A stretch of 64,000 bases of DNA from JBNKFV01 sp050289485 (GTDB lineage: Bacteria; Pseudomonadota; Gammaproteobacteria; Pseudomonadales; Cellvibrionaceae). Of this stretch, positions 34,539-43,396 are shown piece by piece. The DNA lies in NCBI GenBank assembly GCA_050289485.1, contig JBNKFV010000002.1, positions 1 to 64,000 on the forward strand. Direction: 5' to 3'. Position 1 is the first letter of the stretch; every line of letters begins with the position of its first letter. The notes beneath the pieces were generated by a model. It made no database searches. It was not told the DNA's origin and saw only the letters and a list, made by a program, of their open reading frames with translations. The translations under genes and the position numbers were made by a program.

Positions 34539-35159
34539 ATGTCTGAAAAATATACAAGCATTGATCAACAAGCCAGTTATGGTATCGGTCGTCAAATGGG
34601 CGACCAACTGCGTAACAAACCTTTCGAAGGCTTTGACAAAGATGCGGCAATTGCCGGTTTTGTCGATGGTGTAGAACAGAAAGAATTACAGGTGAGTGCT
34701 GAAGCTATTAATGCTGCCTTCAAGGTGATTCAAGAGCAGCTACAGGCGCAGAAAGACGAAGAGGCTGCAAGCTTGGGTAAAGCTGGGCAAGAGTTTCTCG
34801 ACAACAATGCCAAACGCGATGAAGTGACGGTAACGGCCAGCGGCTTGCAGTACGAAATTATCACCGAAGGTAATGGTGAGTTACCTAGCAAGGCGTCAAC
34901 GGTACGTACCCATTACCATGGTACCTTGATCGACGGCACAGTATTTGACAGCTCTTATGACCGTGGCCAGCCTGCAGAATTTCCGGTAGGTGGCGTGATT
35001 GCCGGTTGGACAGAAGCATTACAAATGATGCCGGTTGGTTCAAAGTGGCGTTTGTACGTGCCTTATAACCTCGCCTATGGCGAACGCGGTGCAGGTGGTG
35101 CAATTGGCCCCTATGCAACGTTGATTTTTGACGTAGAACTGTTGGATATCATTGGCTGA
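34539..35159 (+). CDS. fklB: FKBP-type peptidyl-prolyl cis-trans isomerase
   Basis: A 206-residue protein with an N-terminal dimerisation helix domain (SIDQQASYGIGRQMGDQL, AAIAGFVDGVEQKELQVS) and a C-terminal FKBP domain (VRTHYHGTLIDGTVFDSSYD, GVIAGWTEALQMMPVGSKWR, AYGERGAGGAIGPYATLIFD). This matches the E. coli FklB / FKBP22 layout. No signal peptide is present, so a cytoplasmic folding catalyst is expected. A good ribosome site (AGGAAAG) precedes the ATG. Confidence 0.92.
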   Translation: MSEKYTSIDQQASYGIGRQMGDQLRNKPFEGFDKDAAIAGFVDGVEQKELQVSAEAINAAFKVIQEQLQAQKDEEAASLGKAGQEFLDNNAKRDEVTVTASGLQYEIITEGNGELPSKASTVRTHYHGTLIDGTVFDSSYDRGQPAEFPVGGVIAGWTEALQMMPVGSKWRLYVPYNLAYGERGAGGAIGPYATLIFDVELLDIIG

Positions 35160-35261
35160 TAATGCCACCGGTTTTGCTGTAACGGAAAAGGGCTGGCCAT
35201 GTTTGGGCTGGCTCTTTTTATTTGTGTGCCTATCAAAAGACAACAAGAGACAAACACAACG

Positions 35262-35561
35262 ATGAGTACAGAAGATCAAGCCCTTTGGGATCTGGTTGAT
35301 CGTTATATCGAAATCAGTAACGACGCCTGCAACGAAATGGACCCTGGCCAGGTAGCGGAAGCATTGCTATACGCAGCCGCGCGCTTTAATGCATTTATGG
35401 TTGCTGCCAGTTCGGAAAGCCGTAAAGATTTTATCGAAGACAAAGAAGATGCCGGGCGCTTTATCAGCAAGCAATTTAACGGCATGCTGTTTTCCAACTT
35501 GGACGACTACCAAGAGAACTACAAAGTGTATATTCGCCAGGACGAACCAGCAGGAGAGTAA
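35262..35561 (+). CDS. DUF3144 family protein
   Basis: 99 residues from the ATG at 35262; the longer frame from 35199 overlaps the upstream spacer and is unlikely. The sequence DQALWDLVDRYIEISNDACN, AEALLYAAARFNAFMVAASS and LFSNLDDYQENYKVY is the complete DUF3144 domain, an acidic helical family of unknown function. It probably shares the fklB transcript or its own nearby promoter. Confidence 0.8.
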   Translation: MSTEDQALWDLVDRYIEISNDACNEMDPGQVAEALLYAAARFNAFMVAASSESRKDFIEDKEDAGRFISKQFNGMLFSNLDDYQENYKVYIRQDEPAGE

Positions 35562-35601
35562 CCTGCTGGCGTTTTAGGGCCTAGGGCTTGTTTGACAGGA
35601 C

Positions 35602-36939
35602 CTAGGGCTTTTTGAGTGTAAATGCCGCGGTACCATCACCCAGCCGACCTGCTTTTCTAACCGCTGACTTTTGTTTAGTCTGGGTTGTAGTATTGCTGCT
35701 ACTTTTGCTTTTGGGCTTGGTCGACTTTGTTTTACTGGTAGTTGCTGGTTTACGCTTCTTGGTGGCAGCGGCCTTGCCGGATTTTTTAACCTTTTTCGGG
35801 CCTTGATATTTTGCTTCTACTGGCCCTGCCGAGCGTTTTTTCAGCTTAATGCCCAGCGCGTTTTCGCAGCGGGCTTTGTTGTCCCAGTCGCGTGAACCAA
35901 TAAAAACAATGCAAAGGCCTTTGCTGCCCGCTCTGCCGGTGCGGCCACTGCGGTGCACGTAATCTTCGCTGGAGCGGCTCATGTCGTATTGCACAACGCA
36001 ATCTACACCGGGAATATCAAGGCCGCGGGCGGCCACATCAGTGGCGATCAATACGTGATTGCTGCTGCGCCGAAATGCCTGAATCACCTGTTTGCGCTGC
36101 GCTTGCTCCATGTCGCCATGTAAGCACGAAACCTGGAATTTGTGGTATTTCAGCAGGCCGGTTAAGCGCTGGGCCTCGGCCTTAGTGTTGGTGAACACCA
36201 GGGCTTTGTCGAATGTCTGATTCGCCAGTAGCCACGTAAGCACCTGTTGTTTGTGTTTCTGGTCGTCGATAAACATCATTTGATGCTGAATATCACTGTG
36301 TGCGGTATCTGGTGCATCCATTTGCAGTGATACAGGATTATTCAGAATGCTTGTGGCCAAGGCAGCAACCGCTTTATGTTGCAGTGTGGCTGAGAACAGG
36401 AGTGTTTGTTTTTTATCATTGCACTGGTTGGCGATCGTCATAACATCGTCGGAGAAACCCATGTCGAGCATACGGTCGGCTTCGTCGAGTACCAGAAAAG
36501 CCAGATCGTTAAAATCGGTGGAATTTTTGCTCAGGTGTTCCAGCAATCGTCCCGGTGTGGCAATGATGATTTCCGGATTCTTGCGCAGCAGCGCTTTCTG
36601 GTATTTGAAGTCTTCGCCGCCGCAGATAACGCACGCAGTAACCTGACTATAACTCGCCAATTGCTTGAATTGCTGGTAAGTCTGTTGCGCCAGTTCTCGG
36701 GTAGGCACCAATATCAATGCTCTACACCCGAGGTTGGGTTCGGGGGAGTCCATAAACCGTTGTAGCATCGGCAGTAAGAATGCCGCTGTTTTACCGCTTC
36801 CGGTTTTTGCGCTGGCGAGTATGTCTGAGCCTGAAATAATATGCGGAATACTCTCAGCTTGTACTGGGGTAGGTGTGTTGAAGTTGAGGGTGTCGAGTGC
36901 TTTTAGTAAACGCTCGTTGGTTAGCAGTTGGGTAAACAA
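35602..36939 (-). CDS. DEAD-box RNA helicase, SrmB/RhlE-like
   Basis: About 446 residues if read from the TTG at 36939, which has GGAG seven bases upstream; an in-frame TTG at 36963 lacks a ribosome site. Motifs: Q motif FNTPTPVQAESIP, Walker A AKTGSGKT, PTRELAQQ, ATPGR, VLDEADRMLDMGF, FSATL, then the helicase C half with ATDVAARGLDIPGVDCVVQY and HRSGRTGRAGSKG. The last 100 residues are a Lys/Ser/Thr-rich disordered tail likely to bind RNA. Family members help ribosome assembly or mRNA decay. The exact paralogue cannot be fixed; SrmB is most similar. Confidence 0.9.
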   Translation of the reverse strand: MFTQLLTNERLLKALDTLNFNTPTPVQAESIPHIISGSDILASAKTGSGKTAAFLLPMLQRFMDSPEPNLGCRALILVPTRELAQQTYQQFKQLASYSQVTACVICGGEDFKYQKALLRKNPEIIIATPGRLLEHLSKNSTDFNDLAFLVLDEADRMLDMGFSDDVMTIANQCNDKKQTLLFSATLQHKAVAALATSILNNPVSLQMDAPDTAHSDIQHQMMFIDDQKHKQQVLTWLLANQTFDKALVFTNTKAEAQRLTGLLKYHKFQVSCLHGDMEQAQRKQVIQAFRRSSNHVLIATDVAARGLDIPGVDCVVQYDMSRSSEDYVHRSGRTGRAGSKGLCIVFIGSRDWDNKARCENALGIKLKKRSAGPVEAKYQGPKKVKKSGKAAATKKRKPATTSKTKSTKPKSKSSSNTTTQTKQKSAVRKAGRLGDGTAAFTLKKP

Positions 36940-37071
36940 ACCAGGTCTCCGGCGGTGAGGCAAATTGGCCGACAGTATAGCGCTTGTAGGCTATAGCGCC
37001 TATGCTGGTGCGGGTTTAATTACGGCTTATTGCTGGTGAGACGTTTTCGTCAATCAAACAAGGAGAATAAG

Positions 37072-37968
37072 ATGTCGTTGGTAAAGATTGTGGTTAGTCG
37101 ATGGGGGATGTTGTTGTGCTGCCTTGGCCTGTTGAGCACGGCAGCCGTTGCAGATAATGAGAAAACCGTAAAAACGGTTAAAGTCACTGACAGCATTTAC
37201 GTACTGATGGCTGGGGGCGGCAATGTGGGGCTGTTAGTAGGTGACGATGGTGCGTTTGTGATTGATGATGATTACGCCCCCATGGCCGATGAGCTCAAAG
37301 CTGCTATCGCTAAGGTAACTGATAAACCTGTTGCCTTTCTGGTAAATACGCATTGGCATGGCGATCACACCGGTGGTAATACTGCCATGGGCAGCAGCGG
37401 CGCTATTATTGTGGCCCATGAAAATGTGCGGGCCCGGCTTAAAAGTGGTGGTGAAATAAAAGCATTTAAAATGGTGACTCCACCGGCTCCGGCAGCTGCT
37501 TTACCTGTGATCACGTTTGCTGACGAAATTCGTTTTCATTGGAATGGCCAAGCCCTGGACGTAAAACATGTGGCACCAGCACATACCGATGGCGATGCGG
37601 TTATCTATTTCACAGACAGTAATGTGCTGCACACAGGTGATGTATTTTTTAACGGCATCTATCCGTTTATTGACGCCGACAGTGGTGGTTCGGCTAGAGG
37701 TGTGATTGCTGCGGTTGATCAACTTCTGGCAATGATTGATGGCCAGACCAAGATTATTCCTGGGCACGGACCTGTGGCGTCGCGCCAAGACTTGGTTGCG
37801 TATCGCGAGATGCTCAACACCAACGTTGAGGCGATTGCGGCTCTAAAGGCAAAAGGGATGACGGTAGATGAAGTGGTTGCAGCAAAACCGACTGCTTCTT
37901 ACGATGCCAAATGGGGCGGCTTTCTAGAGCCCGATATGTGGGTGAAAATTGTTTACCAAGCATTGTAA
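37072..37968 (+). CDS. Exported metallo-beta-lactamase-fold hydrolase
   Basis: 298 residues from the ATG at 37072, with AAGGAG upstream; an in-frame ATG-less extension to 37030 is not needed. A signal peptide (MLLCCLGLLSTAAVA) is followed by the metallo-beta-lactamase core: NTHWHGDHTGGN (zinc ligands), HVAPAHTDGDAVIYF, LHTGDVFFNGIYPF and IIPGHGPVASRQDL. All metal-binding positions are present. This subgroup resembles quinoprotein-relay and similar periplasmic enzymes rather than antibiotic-hydrolysing ones; the substrate is unknown. Confidence 0.85.
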   Translation: MSLVKIVVSRWGMLLCCLGLLSTAAVADNEKTVKTVKVTDSIYVLMAGGGNVGLLVGDDGAFVIDDDYAPMADELKAAIAKVTDKPVAFLVNTHWHGDHTGGNTAMGSSGAIIVAHENVRARLKSGGEIKAFKMVTPPAPAAALPVITFADEIRFHWNGQALDVKHVAPAHTDGDAVIYFTDSNVLHTGDVFFNGIYPFIDADSGGSARGVIAAVDQLLAMIDGQTKIIPGHGPVASRQDLVAYREMLNTNVEAIAALKAKGMTVDEVVAAKPTASYDAKWGGFLEPDMWVKIVYQAL

Positions 37969-37999
37969 AACGTAAGTTTACGATTCAACGAGGCTGTTT

Positions 38000-38401
38000 A
38001 TGTTACTCAAGGGAAGTTGTCTGTGCGGCTCGGTTAATTATGAAATTAACGGCGAGCCCACTGCATTTTATCATTGTCACTGTCAGCGTTGCCGTAAGGC
38101 AACCGCCACTGGGCATGCCTCTAATATACGGGTGACTGCCAACGGTATTACCTGGACAACGGGTGAAGATCAATTATGCAGCTATAAAGTGCCCGAGGCC
38201 GAGCGCTTCCGCAATGACTTTTGTGGTCAGTGTGGTTCACCCATGCCACGCTTTTTTCCACAAATGGGTATGGTGGTGTTACCTGCGGGAACCCTCGATA
38301 CGCCTGTGCCAGAACTGCCCCAAAGCCGCATTTTTTACGCGTCTAGGGCGTCTTGGAGCTGTGCTGATAACCTGCCTGCTTTCGACGAATACCCTGTGTA
38401 A
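38000..38401 (+). CDS. GFA / CENP-V family zinc protein
   Basis: 133 residues containing the glutathione-dependent formaldehyde-activating (GFA) fold: KGSCLCGSVNYEI, YHCHCQRCRKATATGHASNI and FCGQCGSPMPRFFP, with the zinc-binding cysteines in CxC, CHCxxC and CxxC. The family is often wrongly called formaldehyde-activating; most members have unknown function. It starts 31 bases after the metallo-hydrolase. Confidence 0.85.
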   Translation: MLLKGSCLCGSVNYEINGEPTAFYHCHCQRCRKATATGHASNIRVTANGITWTTGEDQLCSYKVPEAERFRNDFCGQCGSPMPRFFPQMGMVVLPAGTLDTPVPELPQSRIFYASRASWSCADNLPAFDEYPV

Positions 38402-38423
38402 TGTGGGCGGCTGTGACTCTGCA

Positions 38424-38633
38424 CTATAAATTGTCGGTATCGGAAGCGGCGCCAAAGGCGTAAAAGTCTTCCAGTAGAGTGCGCATGGCTGAGCGCCTGT
38501 CGGGGCTTTTACGCCGCTTGCGGTGGTAAAGGTCGACAGGTAGCGTCTTGCATGGGTCTGGGTAAAGTCGACGATCTTTTTTACGCCGGTTTATGAACAT
38601 TGACACTGGGCTTTGTGTATCTAACTTGGCCAT
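38424..38633 (-). CDS. Small basic hypothetical protein with RRxxxxRR motifs
   Basis: 69 residues if read from the ATG at 38633; a TTG at 38666 is an alternative. The chain has FINRRKKDRRLYPDPCKTLP followed by VDLYHRKRRKSPDRRSAM, repeated Arg-Arg motifs seen in small conserved gammaproteobacterial proteins. Function is unknown, and expression rests on codon pattern only. Confidence 0.5.
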   Translation of the reverse strand: MAKLDTQSPVSMFINRRKKDRRLYPDPCKTLPVDLYHRKRRKSPDRRSAMRTLLEDFYAFGAASDTDNL

Positions 38634-38866
38634 TTTCAATCTTACTTCGATGCCAGGGCTTCTCAAGTGTTTGTAGTTGGCGGAACGGCGTTCAGCTATT
38701 ACCCCCTCTTGGGGGCAGCCTCTCTATTCTAGCTCATTTCTAGCCCACTCAATGAATTTCGTGCAGATCAGGTTGTGCAGGGTATTGTTTCGTAGGCTCT
38801 ACGCCAACAATCCTTTATAATTGTGCGTTTTGCAAATGCACTTCTGTGCCTAATGGGAGGAATGTC

Positions 38867-39187
38867 ATGGCTGCAGCACCGGTTGAAAGCGCGATCCGTG
38901 AGAAACTGGCCGCCGAATTCAGTCCGTTGGTATTGCAAGTGACCAATGAGAGTTATATGCATAGCGTGCCAGAGGGCTCAGAAAGCCATTTTAAAGTGGT
39001 TTTGGTGAGTGACATCTTTATCGGTAAGCGTCAGGTACAGCGCCACCAGAGTATTTATAAAGTGCTGGCCGCCGAGCTGGCTGGCCCGGTGCATGCCTTG
39101 GCATTGCATACGTTTGCGCCTGAAGAGTGGTCAGAGGCGGCAGTTCCCGCCTCACCCAATTGCCTGGGTAGCAGCAAAGCCGGCTGA
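38867..39187 (+). CDS. bolA: BolA family transcriptional regulator / iron-sulfur partner
   Basis: 106 residues from the ATG at 38867, preceded by GGGAGGA. The fold signature is ESYMHSVPEGSESHFKVVLV, SDIFIGKRQVQRHQSIYKVL and GPVHALALHTFAPEEW, aligned residue for residue with E. coli BolA (NVPAGSESHFKVVLVSDRF, VHALALHTYTIKEW). The invariant His of the loop is present. BolA affects cell shape and stress regulation and pairs with monothiol glutaredoxins. Single gene, with trhO downstream by 86 bases. Confidence 0.95.
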   Translation: MAAAPVESAIREKLAAEFSPLVLQVTNESYMHSVPEGSESHFKVVLVSDIFIGKRQVQRHQSIYKVLAAELAGPVHALALHTFAPEEWSEAAVPASPNCLGSSKAG

Positions 39188-39273
39188 TTGAGCTTTACCC
39201 CTATGCTTATTGATAATATTTTGTTCTGCGGTAGATGTACCGCCATCAGTTTTTTACAGGTTAAAGCGTCTCC

Positions 39274-40206
39274 ATGACTTATATCATCGCGGCACTGTAC
39301 AAATTTGTCACACTTCCGGATTATCACGCACTACGAGCACCACTACTGGATTTTTGCGTAGACAAAGGCATAAAAGGCTCCTTGTTGCTGGCGCAGGAAG
39401 GTATCAACGGCACCGTATCGGGTAGTCGAGAGGCCATTGATGATCTTATTGTCTATCTGCAGCAAGACGAGCGATTTAAAGGGTTGTCACACAAAGAGTC
39501 GGAAGATCACACACAGCCTTTTTACCGCATGAAGGTAAAGCTGAAAAAAGAAATTGTGACCATGGGCGTAGAGGGTATAGACCCCAAGGCCGTTGTGGGC
39601 ACCTATGTAAAGCCAAAAGACTGGAATGCACTGATCAGTGACCCAGATGTCGTGTTGATCGATACCCGCAACAATTATGAATATTCGATAGGCACGTTTA
39701 AGGGAGCCATCGACCCGAATACCGAGACATTTCGTGAATTTCCGACGTATGTCGAACAACACCTCGACCCCCAAAAGCACAAAAAAGTGGCGATGTTTTG
39801 CACTGGGGGCATACGGTGTGAAAAGTCGACCGCTTTTCTTAAGGAAAAGGGGTTTGAAGAGGTTTACCATCTTGAGGGCGGAATTCTTAAGTATCTCGAA
39901 GACGTTCCTCAAGAGGAAAGCCTGTGGCAAGGCGAGTGTTATGTGTTTGATAACCGTGTAGCGGTTGATCACGGGCTTAACAAAGGTTCTTACGCCATGT
40001 GCCACGGGTGCCGTCTGCCGATTACGGAGCAGGATACGCGCTCACCCCATTACGAAGAAGGCGTGAGCTGCCCACACTGTTACGATACATTGACAGACTC
40101 GCAGAGAGCGCGTTTCAGAGAACGGCATAAGCAGGTGCAGTTGGCGAAGAGCCGTAAAGAAGCTCACTTGGGTGCTGAACCACCCAAGCGACAGCAGCTG
40201 CGTTAG
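39274..40206 (+). CDS. trhO: Oxygen-dependent tRNA uridine(34) hydroxylase
   Basis: 310 residues, the YceA/TrhO family. It contains the N-terminal domain (LLLAQEGINGTVSGSREAID), a rhodanese domain with LIDTRNNYEYSIGTFKGAID and the catalytic-loop CTGGIRCEKSTAFLKEKGF, and a C-terminal zinc-like region with CHGCRLPITEQD and SCPHCYDTL. TrhO makes 5-hydroxyuridine at wobble U34 using oxygen. The alternative, prephenate-dependent route uses TrhP, also encoded in this window at 45002. Confidence 0.93.
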   Translation: MTYIIAALYKFVTLPDYHALRAPLLDFCVDKGIKGSLLLAQEGINGTVSGSREAIDDLIVYLQQDERFKGLSHKESEDHTQPFYRMKVKLKKEIVTMGVEGIDPKAVVGTYVKPKDWNALISDPDVVLIDTRNNYEYSIGTFKGAIDPNTETFREFPTYVEQHLDPQKHKKVAMFCTGGIRCEKSTAFLKEKGFEEVYHLEGGILKYLEDVPQEESLWQGECYVFDNRVAVDHGLNKGSYAMCHGCRLPITEQDTRSPHYEEGVSCPHCYDTLTDSQRARFRERHKQVQLAKSRKEAHLGAEPPKRQQLR

Positions 40207-40310
40207 GGTAATAGTACACAACCCTGGTTAGCTTTCAGCCTGTACTCTGAAATTGATTATCCAACTAACAGTCGATAATAAAATCGACGATATTGATATT
40301 GGTGAATGAC

Positions 40311-40622
40311 ATGTCGTCTGAAGCATGGTCAGTTGATCTGGTAGAAAAAATCGCTACGCACACGAGTGGGTTTACGGTACGTTTTGAGGGAAACCCCCGT
40401 GATCCGTCCTCTGTGTACCCCGGCGTTTTCCCGAAGGAATTGTCGGCGTTAGATCAGGTGCGCTTGCTGCGCGCGGGTGTAGAAGCGATAGGGCGTGCCA
40501 GACCTGCGGCGCGAACCGTTGAGAAGCCAGCGGTAAAACCGGCAAAGCCCCGGCATGTGGCAGAAAACAAGCCTAAGCGGCCAGTATTGTCACTGAAAAA
40601 GCGCTCAGATACTCCCGCTTAA
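40311..40622 (+). CDS. Hypothetical protein
   Basis: 103 residues from the ATG at 40311 (GGTGA upstream); a TTG at 40293 would add six residues. The first half is compact (WSVDLVEKIATHTSGFTVRF, PGVFPKELSALDQVRLL); the second half is a Lys/Pro/Arg-rich tail. Not recognised. A terminator hairpin follows, supporting a real gene. Confidence 0.55.
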   Translation: MSSEAWSVDLVEKIATHTSGFTVRFEGNPRDPSSVYPGVFPKELSALDQVRLLRAGVEAIGRARPAARTVEKPAVKPAKPRHVAENKPKRPVLSLKKRSDTPA

Positions 40623-40648
40623 CGACTTTGCTTCGGTGAAGAAAGCAA

Positions 40649-40668
40649 AGCCACCGGGTAGGGTGGCT
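40649..40668. terminator. Hairpin between convergent genes
   Basis: AGCCACC (40649-40655) pairs with GGTGGCT (40662-40668) around a short loop. It lies between two convergent hypothetical genes. A T-rich tail is weak on both sides. Confidence 0.55.
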
Positions 40669-40724
40669 ATTGCGGGCATGTGACGGTACTCATATCGATA
40701 GGCTGCGACAGGCCTGTCTCGGCG

Positions 40725-41255
40725 TTAGTCGCGAACAACGAACTGCCCTTTTAGCATTAATAGCGTTTTGTGGTCGTCTACCAGTTTAAACATGTGGTCG
40801 AACTTTTCACCGGCAACGGCAACGTCACTTACGCCGGGCTCGGCGGTGTAAGTGACACCAGCGATCAGGTCGTCAAGTTCTTTGGTAACTGCCAGCATGG
40901 ATTCGAAAATTGAGTTGGTGGCTGCGTCGTCCTGAAACAATGCGCCTTTGCCGGTCATCGCCATGTAGTCATTGCACTCTTTCAGCCATCCGATACGTTG
41001 CTCAATAAAATTCTTGGTATTGCGCATGCTGCCGCGATACTTTGTGGTCATACGATCGGTTCGGTAACCCTGAAGGCTGGGAATATCTCGTTCGATAAAA
41101 CTCATTTTGGTGTCTTCGCAGAATTTCCAACTCAAGTAGGTAGGAAATTCAACCTGGTTTGTACTCTCGGCTTTTAGGCGCTGACAGCTCTCATCGCAGG
41201 CAAGCGAGGATATAGACACAAGGAGTAATAGTGGTAAAAGGAGAAGTCTGCTCAT
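40725..41255 (-). CDS. Hypothetical exported protein
   Basis: 176 residues. An N-terminal signal peptide (LLLLPLLLLVSISSLA) is followed by CDESCQRLKAES; the Cys after the signal could make it a lipoprotein, but LSISSLAC is only a loose lipobox. Central helical region with SWKFCEDTKMSFIERDIPSL. Not recognised. Single gene, convergent to the preceding one. Confidence 0.6.
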   Translation of the reverse strand: MSRLLLLPLLLLVSISSLACDESCQRLKAESTNQVEFPTYLSWKFCEDTKMSFIERDIPSLQGYRTDRMTTKYRGSMRNTKNFIEQRIGWLKECNDYMAMTGKGALFQDDAATNSIFESMLAVTKELDDLIAGVTYTAEPGVSDVAVAGEKFDHMFKLVDDHKTLLMLKGQFVVRD

Positions 41256-41433
41256 AATTGGCCGCCCTTGTAGGTTTCAAATGTTATATCCGGCACAACT
41301 TGGATCGTCCTTTTATATGACAAGTAAATACTCTAGGTCAATGCTTTAGTATGAGATAGGTGACAGCTGGTTAATAAAATGTGACCAGCTGTGCAACTTT
41401 TAGGATAAGTGGTTCCGCTAGGAAGGTGATCAA

Positions 41434-42345
41434 TTACTCACCTATTGTGTGAAGTCCTCCAAAGTACTCCCAAAGCTCATGGCGGAACTCTCTTAATGAT
41501 AACGCCTGTATGTTGAATGAGGCGTCTATTAAGGCGGCTGCATCACCCTGACTGTCGTCATCGGCGCTTTGGGTGACCAGGTCGCTAAATTTGAGTCGCT
41601 TTAGGCTCAGGTCATCATTAAGTATGAGTTGGAGCTTATCCTGCCAGTGAATAGCCAGTTTGCTCACCCGTTTGCCATTGTTGATATGGGCGTTAATTTC
41701 TTCACCAAACAGATCATGACGTTTGCAACGCACCAGACTGCCGTCTTCACCAGGTTCCCTAAGCTCGCATTCATCGCCGATGGTGATGCCAGTGGGGACC
41801 GACTCTGCCTGTAGCCAGTGGGTCATAATCTGGTCTGGGGTGTCGTTTACCTGCGGTAATACCAGTGCCAGACTGCCTAGCGATTCGCGCAGCAGGTTAA
41901 TCAGCGCCTCGGCTTTACTGTAAGTGCTGCTATCGATAACGAGCCAGCCGTCGGGGTCAAGGTAGGCAAAGGTTGTAGACTGCCGGGTGAATGCCCGAGG
42001 CAGGTTTTCATGAATCACTTCTTCTTTGATGGAATCACGTTCTTTTCGGTAAACCTTGCGATCTTCTTTTTCTTCCAGCAGGCTGATCTTCTCCTGGGTG
42101 AGCTCTTTGATCACGCTGGACGGCAGCAGTCGCTCTTCCTTACGCATACAGAGTAAAAAAAAGCCATTGCTGGCATGACAAAGCTGGTCGGAGTGTTTGC
42201 CGAGCGGGGGTGTCCAGCCTGAGCGGCTTTGTTCCTGTTTACCACAGGGTGCGAAAGCCTGTTGGCTCAGTGCTTCTTCAAGTGATTCAGCAGTTTGGTT
42301 GAAGGGTTTGGTTAAACGATAAAACAACAGATTTTTAAACCACAT
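41434..42345 (-). CDS. rdgC: Recombination-associated protein RdgC
   Basis: 303 residues from the ATG at 42345 (MWFKNLLFYRLT), the invariant RdgC start; the longer frame to 42366 is spurious. Further family blocks: SGWTPPLGKHSDQLCHASNG, EERLLPSSVIKEL, FAYLDPDGWLVIDSSTYSKA, ESVPTGITIGDECELREPGE and LQLILNDDLSLKRLKFSD. RdgC forms a DNA-encircling ring and modulates RecA. It lies after the terminator of the fnr operon. Confidence 0.95.
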   Translation of the reverse strand: MWFKNLLFYRLTKPFNQTAESLEEALSQQAFAPCGKQEQSRSGWTPPLGKHSDQLCHASNGFFLLCMRKEERLLPSSVIKELTQEKISLLEEKEDRKVYRKERDSIKEEVIHENLPRAFTRQSTTFAYLDPDGWLVIDSSTYSKAEALINLLRESLGSLALVLPQVNDTPDQIMTHWLQAESVPTGITIGDECELREPGEDGSLVRCKRHDLFGEEINAHINNGKRVSKLAIHWQDKLQLILNDDLSLKRLKFSDLVTQSADDDSQGDAAALIDASFNIQALSLREFRHELWEYFGGLHTIGE

Positions 42346-42373
42346 AGCATTCTTAATGTTGATCAATAGCAGA

Positions 42374-42398
42374 AAGCCCGGAACAGGGTTCCGGGCTT
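42374..42398 (-). terminator. Rho-independent terminator of the fnr - DUF4202 - SirB2 operon
   Basis: An 11-bp perfect stem, AAGCCCGGAAC (42374-42384) and GTTCCGGGCTT (42388-42398), with a 3-base loop. Read on the minus strand it follows the SirB2 stop and is followed by TTCTGCT. It separates that operon from rdgC. Confidence 0.75.
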
Positions 42399-42421
42399 GG
42401 TGAACGGGTGTTACGGGGAGC

Positions 42422-42787
42422 TTATGCCCAAGGCGTAGGGTTCTTGGTGATAGCTACGCTGACGATATAGCCAAAGGTGGCCAATGCTGCCAGCCAGGCA
42501 CTAATACGCGCAGGTTTGGCAAAGTAGGGGCGTAATGCCACAACTCCCAATGCGATATATACCACCAGCGCTACCAGCTTGGCAGCAATCCAGTTATGGA
42601 AGCCAATTTGCTGCATCAGCAGCAATGCGCTAACCAGCAAAATAGTATCTATTATGTGGGGCGCAATCTTTACCCACTTTTTATACAGTATCGTCGAGCC
42701 GCTCATCATCAGCACCCCGCGCGCAAAAAAGCTCAGAAATGACAGGGCAACAAACGTAAGGTGAAGATGCTTTAGGGCAATGTACAT
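42422..42787 (-). CDS. SirB2 family membrane protein
   Basis: 121 residues with four membrane helices. The pattern LKHLHLTFVALSFLSFFARG, ILYKKWVKIAPHIIDTILLV and NWIAAKLVALVVYIALGVVA, with conserved His residues, is SirB2. The function is not established. It is the last gene of the three-gene operon starting with fnr and lies 12 bases after DUF4202. Confidence 0.85.
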   Translation of the reverse strand: MYIALKHLHLTFVALSFLSFFARGVLMMSGSTILYKKWVKIAPHIIDTILLVSALLLMQQIGFHNWIAAKLVALVVYIALGVVALRPYFAKPARISAWLAALATFGYIVSVAITKNPTPWA

Positions 42788-42799
42788 AGTTGTTTTCTT

Positions 42800-43390
42800 T
42801 TATGTTGTAGGTGATAAGGCTCGCTGCACAAGCGTCAGCATGGGTGACGGTAAGTCGAGCTTTAACGCAGCCTGTTGGCCTGCCGTCGACATTTTGTTCC
42901 AGGTTTTACGAATAATATCGATCAATTTGTTGTCATTGTGTTTGGCTGCAAAGTCGGCCAGGTAAAATTGCAGAAACACAAGGCAAGCAACATCTTCGAG
43001 GGTTTGCACGTCGCTATCTTTCTTCAGGCGTTTTTTCTGCAAAATAGCTTTAACCCGTGTCTGATCGTCGGCGCTGTAACGGCACGCTTCCATAATGGCC
43101 GCCGTTTGTTCGCCGTGAAATACAGCCAAGTCGGCACGCCATTTTTTATAGCCAGCCCGATCCATTGGGTAAGTGCTGCGAGGTATTTTCCAGCGCTGTA
43201 TGTGCTGAGCTCTCGCTGCGATCTGTAGAAGCTCGGAGGCATCTGGCGCAAATTGCTTCAAGCAGTCTGACATACGTTGGCCGTACAACAGCTCGTTGGC
43301 TACCGGTTGACCGTTAACGTCGGTCTGGTTGGGATCTTCCGCATTGGCGGCATCAATGCGTGTAAAAACCTCGGCTAAAGTTTTGGTCAT
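42800..43390 (-). CDS. DUF4202 family protein
   Basis: 196 residues forming a helical HD-like domain: IDAANAEDPNQTDVNGQPVA, RMSDCLKQFAPDASELLQIA, ARAQHIQRWKIPRSTYPMDR, and the ending VQTLEDVACLVFLQFYLADF. The conserved histidine in AQHIQRW is characteristic of DUF4202. Function unknown. It starts 6 bases after the fnr stop, so it is in the same operon and possibly tied to redox control. Confidence 0.85.
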   Translation of the reverse strand: MTKTLAEVFTRIDAANAEDPNQTDVNGQPVANELLYGQRMSDCLKQFAPDASELLQIAARAQHIQRWKIPRSTYPMDRAGYKKWRADLAVFHGEQTAAIMEACRYSADDQTRVKAILQKKRLKKDSDVQTLEDVACLVFLQFYLADFAAKHNDNKLIDIIRKTWNKMSTAGQQAALKLDLPSPMLTLVQRALSPTT

Positions 43391-43396
43391 TGCTAA